Part shown: positions 24,190 to 35,632 of the stretch, piece after piece
Layout of the letters: each line of letters opens with the position of its first letter
How positions within the stretch are numbered: position 1 is the first letter of the stretch
Assembly (NCBI GenBank): GCA_029964075.1
Contig: CM057140.1
Span: 5,288,643 to 5,352,642, forward strand
Reading direction: 5' to 3'
DNA length: 64,000 nucleotides
DNA from: Patiria pectinifera
Taxonomy: Eukaryota > Echinodermata > Asteroidea > Valvatida > Asterinidae
The notes under the pieces: generated by a model
The model's database searches: none
Told to the model about the DNA's origin: nothing
What the model saw: only the letters and a program-made list of their open reading frames with translations
Translations under genes and position numbers: made by a program

Positions 24190-25100
24190 CGGATAGATCG
24201 GAATAATGTCCTATATCTAGAAAAGTACATGTCCGATTTGATTGAAGCTTGGTACGTATCTTGACAGGGGTGTGGTATAGATTCAAATAGGGATGAGGCT
24301 AAGAAATACCGAAAAATTTTCAATTTTTTAAAGGCAGCCCGCGAAAAACTACCTATTCTTGGGGGAGGTAATAATTTCAATTTCCACTGCCGTAATCGGA
24401 CAAGTTACACAATTTGCAGGCGGACACGGAATAATTGGCATATTTTATGTATTATGGGACTGACTGCGTCCTACGCATTACATATTTACAACGTCCGATC
24501 AGATAGCGCTGTTTCCCTAATCCACACGCAATTGCTCATATCACACGTCATCGTGTCGAAACATGTGTACTCGACTAACCGCCATTGTTGTTGATCAGCT
24601 GGCAGCAACCTCGTACCTACGGCCTACAATCTTGCGGCCGACAATCTTCCATATCATACTCGTACCGGATCTATCAACCTGGGTACAAGGTCGAGCTGCC
24701 CACGAACAATTCAGGCGGTGCGGCATTTGAGGGCGCTGCTGTATCGCGGAAGATTTGAAGTAAACAAAAAACAATTGACGCACATGATCAAAATCGACGC
24801 GTGCGGTGACCAGAGACCGACTATTTTTGTTTTCGGCTAACGGTGGGCAGCAAAGTTTGGAACCTCATCACAACAGATATTGTCAATGCCACCTTGCTGT
24901 TATAAACTAGCTGCTAGCAGCCTTGAAAATACAGGTGTATTTTTAGCTTCAGTTTATTGGACTTTAATGAAAACAGTAATACTAGAGGCACGGTATAAAA
25001 GTTAATATCAGAACCGTCAAACTCGTATCGATTGGTAAGGCCTGGTGACGGCAGTCGCTTCGTCTGCACAAATGCATGCCTGCTGTCTTGCAATGATTAC
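24190..25100 (+). repeat. Third, partial copy of the 8.08-8.96-kb segment
   Basis: Begins with the TCCTATATCTAGAAAAGTAC module (compare 8085), then TTGACAGGG.TG, AGGCTAAGAAATACCG and GGAATAATTGGCATATTTTATG. After a small rearrangement it continues with the material matching 8500-8960. No gene. Confidence 0.7.
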
Positions 25101-26335
25101 AATAAAGTAAACTGTAACTGAACTAGTATCCTTCACATGATGTTGAAATATTTATGACAGTGTGTATTGTTTTAAATGTTTTCATACATGTGATTCAAAA
25201 CGCTATCCATTTAAAGTCTTTGCATGCATCTGATCTACACAGTGGGCCCAATTTAGCCCATTATATGGCTTATTTCGTAAATTAGGGCTCCATTCACCTT
25301 GTGACATTTTGACCCAAATTGGTAACAGAGATTGACAGGGGATTTATTGATAATTTTCAGTATAACAATACAGAAATTGACATTCCTCATTGCAGGAGCA
25401 CTATGTCCTGAAATTGCTGAACATTTCATTTTTTAGATTGTTTACTTATCCTTTTTCAAACATCTGGTTGAAAGGAAGCCAACCTTATGTCTTACCGTTC
25501 CCGAGAAAAACCTGATTGTTTACATCAGACACGACGGAGTATGATACGTGTTTCCTGTCGTTTTCAAACAATGTACGATACAGTTGTGATGTCTAGTATT
25601 ACACACGTACACAGCACCGTGCTCACAAACAGCAGTGACCAATCACCAATGCACACAATGTGATTTCGTTCACGTCCACAAAAGGAAATTAGTTATATGT
25701 TTCATTTTTTTGCTACCAGATATTTAGGTAAAAGCATTATAATTTGAGTGTAAATAAAATCATGTGTATATATTTCACTGTTGGCAATACTGGGGCAACA
25801 AATATCACAATGTAAAGAGGGACACCAAAATTCATTGGCCCCCACATTTACGGAATAAGATGGGATGGCCATCTTGGACTGGCAAATAAGGGTATAAAGG
25901 GTAAGCGATCGACCAGTTGACTGACTGACCGACCGACCGACCGACCGAAGGAAGGAAGTGTATCTTTGAAGAGTGTTTTTATTATTGACCGTTTTCAAAA
26001 GTGGCACATTTGGAATTTTACAAAGATTTTATTTCAATCAACATGCTGACATGATGACAACAGTTTTCTCGTAAGGGCCCCTTAGCTACCAACACATTGC
26101 AAAGTAGGTAAACGAATTCATTATTATTTATCTTCTCTGGAAACGGACTTGGTTAACAAGCTAAACAGATGAGGCTAAACAGATGAGCTATCTTAGCTGA
26201 AGGAAACACATAAAGGCCTACCTTAATGTTCCAAAGAAAATTCAAATCACATCAGAATAATACACAAATAATACTTGCACTTCGCAGAGAGTACATATGT
26301 TAATGTTCTACTCAATGTTTTGACATGAGGCCCAC
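25101..26335. other. No gene; (GACC)n microsatellite inside
   Basis: Only unrecognised sequence, apart from a GACTGACC/GACC run followed by GAAGGAAGG at about 25915-25960. Confidence 0.45.
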
Positions 26336-26381
26336 AGTTCGAAGAGTGATTTTAAGAGTTTTCAGCTGTAATGTTGCATTG

Positions 26382-27161
26382 CTAGGCATAGTAGTACACG
26401 CATCGAGTGCTGACCTCCTTAAACTTCTCTGGTTCGTCGGCGCGATTTGCACCATTGAGCTGACACAGTTTATGTTCTTGTTCGGTTCCCTTGATGTTGA
26501 AGGAGCGGCATCCTGGTCCCTTTAGGCAGGCAGAGGCGCATCTTGAGGCGCTCTTGGTGACGAATTCTCTGATGACATGATCGACGAGGCACCAGTTCAG
26601 TTGCTGCTGACCGTAATTGTCTCGAGAAAAGCTCTGGTTCTGAATGTGTGCAGAATGCATGTGTGGTGATGGCAGAACGCACATAGCTTGGGGTTGATCT
26701 GTGCACAGAACGTCATTCCATCCGCGTCCGGGGGCTGTTGTGTCAACATAGGCGCAGTAGTCATCAGGAAGTCCGACACCATCCTTGATGCTTGGTTCCC
26801 CCGGACCCCAGTTTGTGTACACCTGATTGACTTGCTTCCCATCGCACCTCCATGCTCTATCAATGAATTTGCAGCCAACCCACAGCCGGGTACTGCCTGC
26901 GTTCTTTGCCGTGTTAGCAATGAACGTATTCTCCTCGTCTGAACGAGGAGCAGCCATTACCGCACCCATGTCACGGCAACTAGCCTGGCCTTCGTCCCAG
27001 CTCGCAGCCCGGCCGGTGAGACGGTAGCAAGATGAGCCCCAAGGAATCCACATCGGTGGGCAGTTTACGACAGCCGAAGATGGGGTGTAGAAATCTAAAC
27101 AAATCATCACAATAAATGCGAAACTGACGCCTAAAACTGGGATAACTCTAGCACCAGACAT
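26382..27161 (-). CDS. Secreted C-type lectin-like protein with PAN/apple domain
   Basis: Single-exon ORF of 259 aa. Residues 1-30 form a signal peptide with a hydrophobic core (FAFIVMICL). Residues 34-161 are a long-form C-type lectin-like domain with cysteines at 34, 45, 62, 136, 153 and 161, WVGC at 95-97 and WND at 148-150. The EPN/QPD sugar-specificity position reads EPS (122-124), so calcium-dependent sugar binding is uncertain although WND is kept. Residues 190-256 are a PAN/apple-type module with cysteines at 191, 208, 212, 218, 233 and 254. There is no membrane anchor, so it should be secreted. CTLD-PAN proteins of marine invertebrates are usually candidate recognition or adhesion molecules; that role is inferred. 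A broken paralogue lies 14 kb to the left. Confidence 0.85.
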   Translation of the reverse strand: MSGARVIPVLGVSFAFIVMICLDFYTPSSAVVNCPPMWIPWGSSCYRLTGRAASWDEGQASCRDMGAVMAAPRSDEENTFIANTAKNAGSTRLWVGCKFIDRAWRCDGKQVNQVYTNWGPGEPSIKDGVGLPDDYCAYVDTTAPGRGWNDVLCTDQPQAMCVLPSPHMHSAHIQNQSFSRDNYGQQQLNWCLVDHVIREFVTKSASRCASACLKGPGCRSFNIKGTEQEHKLCQLNGANRADEPEKFKEVSTRCVYYYA

Positions 27162-27766
27162 TTCTGCTTGGTGGTCAGAAAAAAGTCACACACGATGTAA
27201 TTTTCTATAAATGTTGGACAGAGAAATTCGTTTTAGGAGAAATCCAGTGTTATTGCGATGTCAAATAAAGGCCCTCTAGTTCAGCCACTAATGCTAATGA
27301 TCTCATTTATCGTGACTCCAATGTCACCAGACTCGTGCGTTGCCTCTCTACTAGCGTGCTTACGTCTGCATTGAATTCAACACATCGGTTTGGCTGATAT
27401 ATCTCAGCTGCGTATTTCACGCGTTAGCGAGGAATTTTGGCTTCTGCGCATATGCGTATATCCCGTAACTAAGGATTCTGTGCTGACGTGTTAGCATGGA
27501 TCTTTTTTTTCTGCTAGCGCGGGTAGCATAACATTAATGGTAAGCGCTGAATTCTGTGGTTAGCAGAGCCAAGAAATTGGGCCCAGACTACAAGGAACAG
27601 TACTTAACGCCACAACCACATCATGCTCATATTATCGTATTGGCCTTAAAGGTGTAACGTACGTTCGGGAAAAAGCGCTGATGTAGGCTCCAAAAATGTA
27701 ATGGGAAAAATATCGTAGAAAAAAGTAGAATTGTACGTCCACATTAACATACCTTTATCTAATTAT
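27162..27766 (-). repeat. Lectin 5' flank, segmental duplication copy 2
   Basis: Aligns with 13249-13860 upstream of the pseudogene, including GCTGATATATCTCAGCTGCG and AAAGGTGTAACGTACGTTC. The homology ends abruptly at 27766/27767 where the LTR TGTAGTGA starts. The lectin promoter should lie here; a TTTATAG box occurs on the minus strand about 45 bp before the ATG. Confidence 0.75.
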
Positions 27767-28615
27767 TGTAGTGATTAGAAATAATTTATTTGCTTTGCCC
27801 ATAAGGTCAAATGAGGGCGCTGTTTAAGTTAACTGGTCAAACTTCCGCGAATTTGTTGAGGGGTTATGAGGATATAGAAATAGTACGTTCATCAGCTAAG
27901 TAAGGGGATATTTTGACGATAATAGATAACTAAGGGGTTTTATCTCTCATGAAGTGCTGTAGTCTCAAACGTAAATTTCTGTTATTGTAAAATATGTGAA
28001 TGTAGGATAGAGCAGATGATGTTTTTATCGTGTGCGCCTTAATACTAAACTGTTTACGTAAGCGGGTTTGGCGGGCACTCTCTCCGAGGTCTGGGTTTAA
28101 CTACACTTGTGACAGCGGCAGATATCTTGTTTTTATCAATAACGGACCGAGTTGTTCCTACAGCCGATGGCTGGAAGGTATTGCTAGACACCAGAGGAAG
28201 GAGAGACAGCCATGTAGCCCGTGCACTGGCTGGTATGGGATGAATTGAATTATTTTCATGTTATTTTGGGGGTTTTACTATCAACGAAAGTGTAATTTCC
28301 AAGACGCCGACCAGGTCAAAGGTCACATGTCATACATGTACATTATTGTGGGAAGGCTGCCGTATTTTCAATGGAGTTCTTTGTATCTGGGTTGAACTAT
28401 GTAATTTTCTAGGGTTAATTTATTACTTGTACACACATGTATTATGATTTATGGGATACATGCACATGTATGTGAAGTTATGTGAGTTTATATTGATTTA
28501 TTTTTAATGTATTTGATTACTAGGTTTTTTTGTGATGAATGGAAGATAGACGAATAAATTTGATGTGATTGAATCATCACCCCTGAACCTCGACTCCACA
28601 CCGAGTTTCACTACA
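27767..28615 (+). repeat. 5' LTR of the 27.8-kb Gypsy
   Basis: 849 bp, with inverted termini TGTAGTGA/TCACTACA. It contains the CGAATAAATTTG block that can supply a polyadenylation signal. It begins exactly where duplicated lectin flank ends. Confidence 0.85.
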
Positions 28616-29066
28616 AAATTGGTAACACGGATGGGGTGCTGAGTGCTGACCTAATGACCTGACTGAACGGGTGGACGGTGACCTGAGCCTAGCGTAGGAG
28701 AACTGCGGGAAATTACATGCATTTGCTTTTGATGTAACGTGGACGGATGCCGTAACAGTACCACTACCAGGGAGTCTGCAAGGGAACTACAGACAGTGGT
28801 TGCGGTAGGCAGTTTGGAGTCATACGCATGGACTGTGTCATGTTTACTCATAGTCATACAGTTTAAATGTAAATCAGTAGTTACATTGTAGATTAGGTTG
28901 CCAGCAGTAAGTGGTCGTGATAACTGAAGAAACAAAAACAAAAGCCAGCCAGTGCATTATCGGTTGAAAATATTGGGTAATCTGCCAGTTAATTGGACCT
29001 AGTTAATTTAGCCGTGTTGATTGTAGAAATATTTTAGGCTGACCTTGGATTTTCGCGTGGGGTTTT

Positions 29067-31823
29067 GTGTACAGCGTTTCCTGTGCTATGGCTGAGGCGG
29101 AGGCTGGCCTGGTTGAGCGCCTTGTTGCAGGCCTGACTGAGGCCATCAGGTCAAATCATAAGCCAACCACGCAACGAGCGATTAAATTAGCTTGGTTTAA
29201 TGGCCGTCCAAGTAGGGCAGGGGATTCTACCATTCTTGAGTGGATTGATGAGGTGGATATATATTGTCAACAATGCCATATCCCTGACAAAGAAAAAGCG
29301 CAGGTTGTCTATAATCACTTAGGGGGGTTGGCCCGTGATGAGGTTAAGTGTAACCCGTCAGTGAAAGGCGATTATAAGGCCTTGATAAGGCTACTTAACA
29401 GGCAGTTTGGGGCAGACGAAACTGTACAGTCGTTGCAGAAGTCTCTATATGAGCGTCATCAACTGGAAGATGAGTCCCTCATGGACTATTCACGGTCTCT
29501 TATTAGGCTTTATGATCGTATAATCGAGGCTGGGAGTGAGGGAGACAAAGAAGGATTGAAGGGACTTAAGGATAAAGTCCTCATTAATCAGTTTGTAGCT
29601 GGGGCCAAGAACCAAAGCATGCGCTTAGAGCTACGACGTCTGGAGTTGGCCACACCAGGGCAAAGTTTCAGTGCGCTGCGAGATGCTGCTTTAGACCTAT
29701 TCAGGGATATCGATAGGCCAAAGGTCAAACGAAGCCAGGTACGCCAAGTGGGCGTAGCACCGTTTGATGATCCTGATGAGGAAAATCAGGGGGGTTTGAA
29801 TTGTGCTAATGAGGTAGTTGAGGTATCAGTGGAGGGCGTGGCCGCTCGTACTCCTAGTGGGGGGCAGTTTCAAAAAGTGATGCAACAGCAAACAGAAATG
29901 ATGAAGTGCATTAGGGATCAACAGGAACAGATTCTAAAACAACAAGAGCAGCTCACAACCTTGATGGAACATGTGATCAAAGGGTCAGATCAAAAACCAT
30001 TTAATGTTGGTCAAGGGGGACGGCGCGTGGTGTGTTTCAGATGCAAGCGCCCTGGGCATATCAAGGCTAATTGTAGATTCGGTGGTAGTGGCCAAAGTTT
30101 GACAGCTAGCAGTAAGTCCTCTGGGGGACAGGGGCAATCGGATGGTGTGGGGTCACCATGTGATAAATCCACGGTTAGTGGTGAGTTAAACACAATCGCT
30201 GTAGGCCAAGTGATGGAGAGAGTCTCTGAAATGGCCTCACCTGGGGACAATGTGCATTGTGAAAGGGGGGAATTGTCTGAGCGCTCGGCAAATGAACTTC
30301 TTACTCGCCTGGTACATAAAAGCCCTTCAGTTAATGTGACTTTGGCTGGAGATCCGGTAACTTGTATACTGGATACAGGAGCTGAAACCTCCCTTATGAG
30401 CTCATCTTTTTTTAGCAAACATTTGTCGGATAAGATGAGTGGGCCAGAACCAGTGGGCCGGTACCTGCGGGTATATGGGGTAGGTCACTTAAAGCTGCCT
30501 GTGGAGGGATATGTGGAGGTCCCAATGGTGGTGCGTAACCACACGGTAATGGCACATTTTCTAGTTGTGAGAGACCCATCACAGTGTGGGGTGGGGGGCA
30601 GGAAGAGCCCGGTACTAATCGGTTGTAATGTACTAGACCTGTTGAAGGGCATAGCGATTGACTCGAAAGTGCAAGATGCAGAAGCTTTGAGTGTTGCTCT
30701 GCAGTGGTACCGTCTCGCAAGAGAACCACATGATCAAGATCGACACAAATCTAATAAGGGATCAAAGAAACCGGTGTCTGTGCGCACTCGTGGACAACCA
30801 ATGACTGTCCCTCCCAGGCAGGTGCAAACCATTAAATGCCAGATTAGAGCCCCAGTTGAGGATTTCAGAGACAAAATGATTCTTGTGGATAGTCATTTGA
30901 CAGAGAGTGGAGAAATAAATGAGGGAAGCGAAGGAACAACAAACGTTTCCCCAACCCTTAGGGTATACAATTCTTGTGGGATTACTGATGGTCGCTTTGT
31001 AAATATTTTAGTTTATCTTGGGACCCAGGCATTGGTTATTCCTCCCCACACAAAGTTGGCACAAGCTACTGTGGTATCCTCTGAACAAATTGGGCTGGAG
31101 GAAGAGATAAGTGCATTACAGGTATCTGTGCATGAAGTTTTGGTTGAAGACGTAGGTAGTGACCATGTTGAGGTCGGGCCCACGCCCAAGTCTGATGTGT
31201 CAGTGGACACATCAGAACCTTCCTCACAAGAGACTTTTGTGTTTAGGGATGGAACCCAATACCAGTTACCCCCAGGATTAACCTTTTCTTCTTGTTGTTT
31301 GGATGGAAATCAGAAAGAGCAGTTGGTGCGGCTAGTGCAGAAACATGACACAAAATTCTCTAAACACCAGTATGATGTAGGCTGTTGTGATACGATACCT
31401 CATGTAATTCGTACTGTAGACAACATACCCATTGGCCAGCCTTACCGTAGGATTCCACCCAGGGATTTGCAGGAAGTGAGGGAACTCCTGCAACGACTAC
31501 TAGATCAGGGCATCATAAAGCGCAGTGCGAGCCCATATGCCAGCCCGATTGTACTCGTTCGGAAAAAAGATGGGAGCCTGCGATTATGCATTGATTACAG
31601 GCGCTTAAATGCAAAAACGGTGCGCGATTCGTTCCCCCTCCCCCGCATAGAAAAGTCCCTGGAGGCAATCCAAGGTGCCAAGTACTTCTCCTCCATGGAT
31701 TTGGCTCATGGCTACCACCAGGTAGTTATGGATCCCAAGTCCGTGGAGAAGACTGCATTCCGGGTACCTTTCGGAATGTTCGAGTTTACCCGTATGCCAT
31801 TCGGGCTAGGCAATGCCCCTTGA
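29067..31823 (+). pseudogene. Gypsy Gag-Pol (gag, protease, partial RT)
   Basis: A 918-codon ORF. The N-terminal third is a retrotransposon gag domain (IPDKEKAQVVYNHLGGLA, LLNRQFGA, LINQFVAGAK blocks). A CCHC knuckle (CFRCKRPGHIKANC) lies at about residue 322, followed by an aspartic protease with LDTGAETSLM at about 432. RT fingers and palm start at about 800 (VLVRKKDGSLRLCIDYRRLN). The frame stops at TGA (31821-31823) in the conserved NAP-TFQ stretch of RT, but homology continues in the same frame through YLDDILVY to the deletion junction at 31910. The PFGLGNAP box is intact. RNase H and integrase are absent. An ATG seven codons in is an equally good start. Gag and protease could still be made. 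Confidence 0.85.
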
Positions 31824-31909
31824 ACGTTCCAACGGGTAATGGAGATGTGTCTTGGGGACATGAACTTGTCAGAGCTCCTCATTTACTTGGATGATATACT
31901 TGTGTATAT

Positions 31910-32139
31910 CTCTCTCCGAGGTCTGGGTTTAACTACACTTGTGACAGCGGCAGATATCTTGTTTTTATCAATATCGGACCGAGTTGTTCCTACAGCCGAT
32001 GGCTGGAAGGTATTGCTAGACACCAGAGGAAGGAGAGACAGCCCTGGAGCCTGTGCACTGGCTGGCATGTTAGACGAATAAATTTGATGTGATTGAATCA
32101 TCACCCCTGAACCTCGACTCCACACTGAGTTTCACTACA
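31910..32139 (+). repeat. 3' LTR remnant of the 27.8-kb Gypsy
   Basis: Matches 28078-28236 and then 28546-28615 of the 5' LTR, ending TTTCACTACA. The junction with RT shares a short CTCTCT microhomology, suggesting a deletion by end joining. Confidence 0.85.
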
Positions 32140-32234
32140 GTAAAATTTGGTCAGAAAAGTTTAACACTCCATGGACTGCTTTAAAAAAATGTAACTTTAA
32201 TAAAACGTGCATATGACTTTCGATAGCAGGTATC

Positions 32235-32554
32235 CAAGGGCGGATCCAGAACACTTTTTTTTTGGGGGGGGGGGGTCCAAAAAAATTTGCTCCCCCCAAA
32301 AAGTGGGTCAGCAATATTACGGCGTGGGGTGCGGGGCCCGCGTAAGGGCCCCGAATTTTTTTTTGGATTCCAGATGCTCTGTGGCGCGATCTGAGGCAAT
32401 TTCTGACCACTTTAACCAATGTTTTTTTTTTGGAAAAGATGGTGGTGTACTCATTGCCTGCCCTTATTGCGATGTCACATAAAAAAAAAAAAATTGGTTT
32501 CGTTTTTGGGGGGCCATGGCCCCCTTTGGCCCCCCCCCCCCCGAGACGCCCTTG
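32235..32554. mobile_element. hAT-type MITE with intact 8-bp TSD
   Basis: 320 bp, starting CAAGGGCGGATCC and ending GACGCCCTTG, flanked by perfect copies of CAGGTATC (32227-32234 and 32555-32562). The interior is homopolymer-rich and non-coding. A degraded relative starts at 8972. Confidence 0.88.
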
Positions 32555-32562
32555 CAGGTATC

Positions 32563-33609
32563 TATGTTTGTTTGATGAGTGGAAAAACACGATCGTTTAG
32601 CATTTACGCTTCATTGGTGTATCCAATTTAATGAGAGTTTTTAAGGAGAAACTCATCCATCCCGGCCAATTTGCCTCATCCTGTTTTATGCCGGAAAAAA
32701 AATCCCATTTAACTGGGAAGAAGTGTTCGTCATTCATGATTTATCTCTATGTAATAATTCAGGATCAGCCATGATTTGGTATTTATGCTTTCCAGTCCTA
32801 ACATGCCTTGGGCAGGCTTTATCCATCGTCAAAATATAAATGCCATGAGAATTTGCCGAATTGGGCCATAACACGGACAAGTATTTCTCAATAATGTGAT
32901 ATTTTGCATTATTGCGTAATTCGCAAAAGCATTACTATTTCGAAAATTTAGGAAGGCATTCGCGTTAATTCACGGAATAGTGTATTGCAGTATTTTGAAA
33001 TACTGCCGCGGTATTTTGCATTTCTGGTGGTTATTTTGCAATGCAATACGTTTGTAACGTGTGTACATGCGTGTATAATATTTTGCTATAACACCATATT
33101 TTTATTTTTTAAGCCGTGCACAAATGGGACAAATAAAGCCGTTCTTAAGTAGATATTGCACGAGATTTTTTATTCTTAAGTTGGAATTCTGCAAAGACTG
33201 ACTCGCACACCACCGTTTAGTGTTGGAATGATCGCTGTGCTCAACATTCTAATTAAACACATACACAATTAATTCCTTAGCGGGCGGCTAATTATTGATC
33301 TTTAACTCATTTTTTAAGCAGAAAAATGCACAGGAATATCCATTTTAAGTTGTTGTTCTTGCATTATAGTCACGTTAATTAGGTTTTAGTGAAGGTTTCG
33401 CTCTTGTGCTAAAAATCTGATTAACGGTAAAAATTAGTGCTAATTAGGCCATTTTTAACCATGGAATTCACGGGATTTCTCATTCTTAAGTTATTGATCA
33501 TTGGTTTTGAAGGTTGGACAACCCCACCTTCTTACTGCCACCATTATTAATCCTCTCTGGGCTCTCGGGTTAATCAAGTAATAATTACGTCACGACAGTC
33601 TATCCTTAC
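32563..33609. other. No gene recognised
   Basis: AT-rich unique-looking sequence downstream (relative to the LRR gene) of the last supported exons. No LRRCT, transmembrane or signalling exon was recognised. Confidence 0.4.
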
Positions 33610-33666
33610 ATTTTCAGGTCAGTCCGGTTTGTGGCAGGCGCAAACTGGAGGGTATTATCAACAGCC
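33610..33666 (-). CDS. Possible further exon of the LRR gene
   Basis: 57 nt bounded on the minus strand by a pyrimidine-rich acceptor (CTTTATTCTCAG) and a GTAAGG donor, with the same phase-2 boundaries as the LRR exons. The peptide AVDNTLQFAPATNRTDLK only loosely resembles an LRR. Spliced transcripts would decide it. Confidence 0.3.
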
Positions 33667-33733
33667 CTGAGAATAAAGGGAAATAATGTAATGGTATTAT
33701 GGTCGAAACAACACTAATAATAAGCTAGAATTA

Positions 33734-35345
33734 TGTTTGTGGACAAACATAGGGCTGTTTCGGCGACATTTTTGTGACTTGTGACATGTAAAGTTTCAAG
33801 TATAAGTTTAACCCACGAAGGATGTTTAGTTCTGTTTATAATAAATGGTGGCAAATAATATGTGCTTACATTCTCATAGGGCTTTGAATTATGAGGTCAC
33901 ACGTCACTCAATTACGTCATCGTGACAGTTTTGGTAATGTATTATTGTACTTTTATGTCTATAATAGACTGATAGGACAAACACGTGCAGTACAATGATC
34001 AGGACCAATATAGTTCTGTAGATATAGGCCTTAGAAAACTGCACCTTTAATGTGAGTCACATGTCATGTGATGACGCCATCGTGACGTCCTTTTAATTTT
34101 CAACACATCCTGGTCTAGGTACAAACCAACTTTCAACCAAATCGAACATGTCGTTCTGTTGATATAGGAATTCAAAATTTGGACATTTAATATGACGTCA
34201 CATGCCACGTTATGACGTCCTCGTGACGTCACTTACATTTTCATCTATAACACATTCCGGTTTAGGTACATACCAAGTTTCAACCCGATCAGACCTGTAG
34301 TTCTGTAGATATATTGGCCTTCAAAATATGCACTTTTAATATGCCGTCACATGCCACGTGATAACATAATCGTGACGTAATTTTTTTTTTTTTTTTTATA
34401 TATATATAACACATCCCGGTCTAGGTGCATACGGACTTTGAACCCATTCGGATGAGTAGTTTTTGGCGATATGGGCCTTCAAAATATGGACATTAAATGT
34501 GACTCTTGATGACGTCATGATGGTGTAAATGCTCGGCACACATCTTCAGATGCTGGTCTAAGTGTGTGCCGAGTATAAAGTCAATCGGATTGATTTTGGT
34601 GCCTAAAGTGCCTTCGTGTACAAATGCTATGGACGGGAGACTGAAAAAAACCCAAATAGATTTACTTGTGTACAAACATACGGCTGTTTCGGTAATTTGT
34701 TATGGTATGTTTATGTCATGTTAGACTGAAAAGACAGCTTGTGCGATAGAGTGATCAGGATACAGTTCTGTAGATATTGGCCTTCAAAATATGCACATCT
34801 ATGCTGTCACATGTCATCGTTACGTCACCTCAATTTTCATCTATATAACACATCCCGGTCTAGGTACTTACCAACTTTCAACCGAATCGGACATGTTGTT
34901 GTGTAGATAGAGACCTCCAAAATATGTACTTTTAGTCTGACGTCACATGTCACGTGATGACGTTGTTGTAACGTCACTTAAATGTTCATCTATAACACAT
35001 CCCGGCTTAGGTACTGAACAACGTTCAACCCAATCGGACATGTAGTTCTGTAGATATAGGCCTTTAAAATATGGACATTAAATGTGACGTCACAGGTCAC
35101 GTGATGACGTCACAATGACGTTCGGCACACATTTTCAGATGCTGGTGTAGGTGTGTCTGAGTATAAAGGCAAACGGATTGATTTTAGTGCCCAAAGTGCC
35201 TTCCACGATGAAAACGTCTAAAAATGCTATGGGGAAATGGCTGAAAAGAAAAAAAAAACAAAGGCTGTTACGGCAATTGCCAAAACAGCCAAAAATTCTT
35301 AACGAAAACAAAGGTTGTTTCGGCCGGTTGCCGAAACAGCCAAAA
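33734..35345 (-). repeat. Tandem CRE-rich array with higher-order structure
   Basis: Units of about 150 bp recur, recognisable by the landmark CACATCCCGGTCTAGGTAC (about 34102, 34251, 34408, 34850 and 34996). Each is paired with TGACGTCA/CACGTGATGACGTC blocks and a GTAGTTCTGTAGATATAGGC block. A longer unit ending in CAGATGCTGGT, GTGCC.AAAGTGCCTTC and CGGCTGTTTCGG-type sequence occurs at about 34500-34700 and again at 35080-35345, indicating a higher-order repeat. The orientation is opposite to the dispersed copies at 6.7-10.3 and 24.2 kb. Non-coding. Confidence 0.75.
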
Positions 35346-35560
35346 ATAAGTTTGTACGTGTATAAACTTTAACAACTGAAGCACATGGAAGGTTTATGAG
35401 GCAAATCCTTGATGTTTAGCTGAGATATGTTCCGATTTAAAAAAAAAAAAAAAAAGTAAATGTGAAGGAATATTAACAACAGTTACGATTTTGGCAGCAT
35501 GGTTGTTCAAATAAAGGTAAACCTGAAAACGAAAACCTAGAAACGCAAACTGTAACTTAC

Positions 35561-35632
35561 ACATAGGCGTTGGTGCCCAAATCTTGCCATACGACATCGG
35601 AAATAGTTGTCAATTGACTGTCATACAACGAT
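35561..35632 (-). CDS. LRR gene exon 15 (72 nt)
   Basis: CAG acceptor, GTAAGT donor, phase 2. Reads SLYDSQLTTISDVVWQDLGT. This is the last exon that is clearly an LRR. Confidence 0.76.

Larger units (their letters stand above)
27767..32139 (+). mobile_element. Gypsy LTR retrotransposon with internal deletion
   Basis: The 5' LTR (27767-28615, TGTAGTGA...TCACTACA) is followed by a TTGGTAACACGG primer site, a long gag-pol ORF (29067-31823) and RT up to YLDDILVY. The sequence then jumps directly into the 3' LTR at 31910. The rest of pol and the first 311 bp of the 3' LTR are deleted. The remaining 3' LTR (31910-32139) also lacks an internal stretch of about 310 bp that is present in the 5' LTR. 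No target duplication could be found (flanks AATTAT and GTAAAA). It is inactive for self-mobilisation. Confidence 0.9.

Noticed and set aside
30011-30418. 135-codon minus-strand ORF inside Gypsy gag
   Set aside because: Antisense shadow of the 918-codon gag-pol frame.
33734-35345. CRISPR-like spaced repeat array
   Set aside because: Eukaryotic context, units of about 150 bp with no unique spacers of constant length; it is a diverged satellite.
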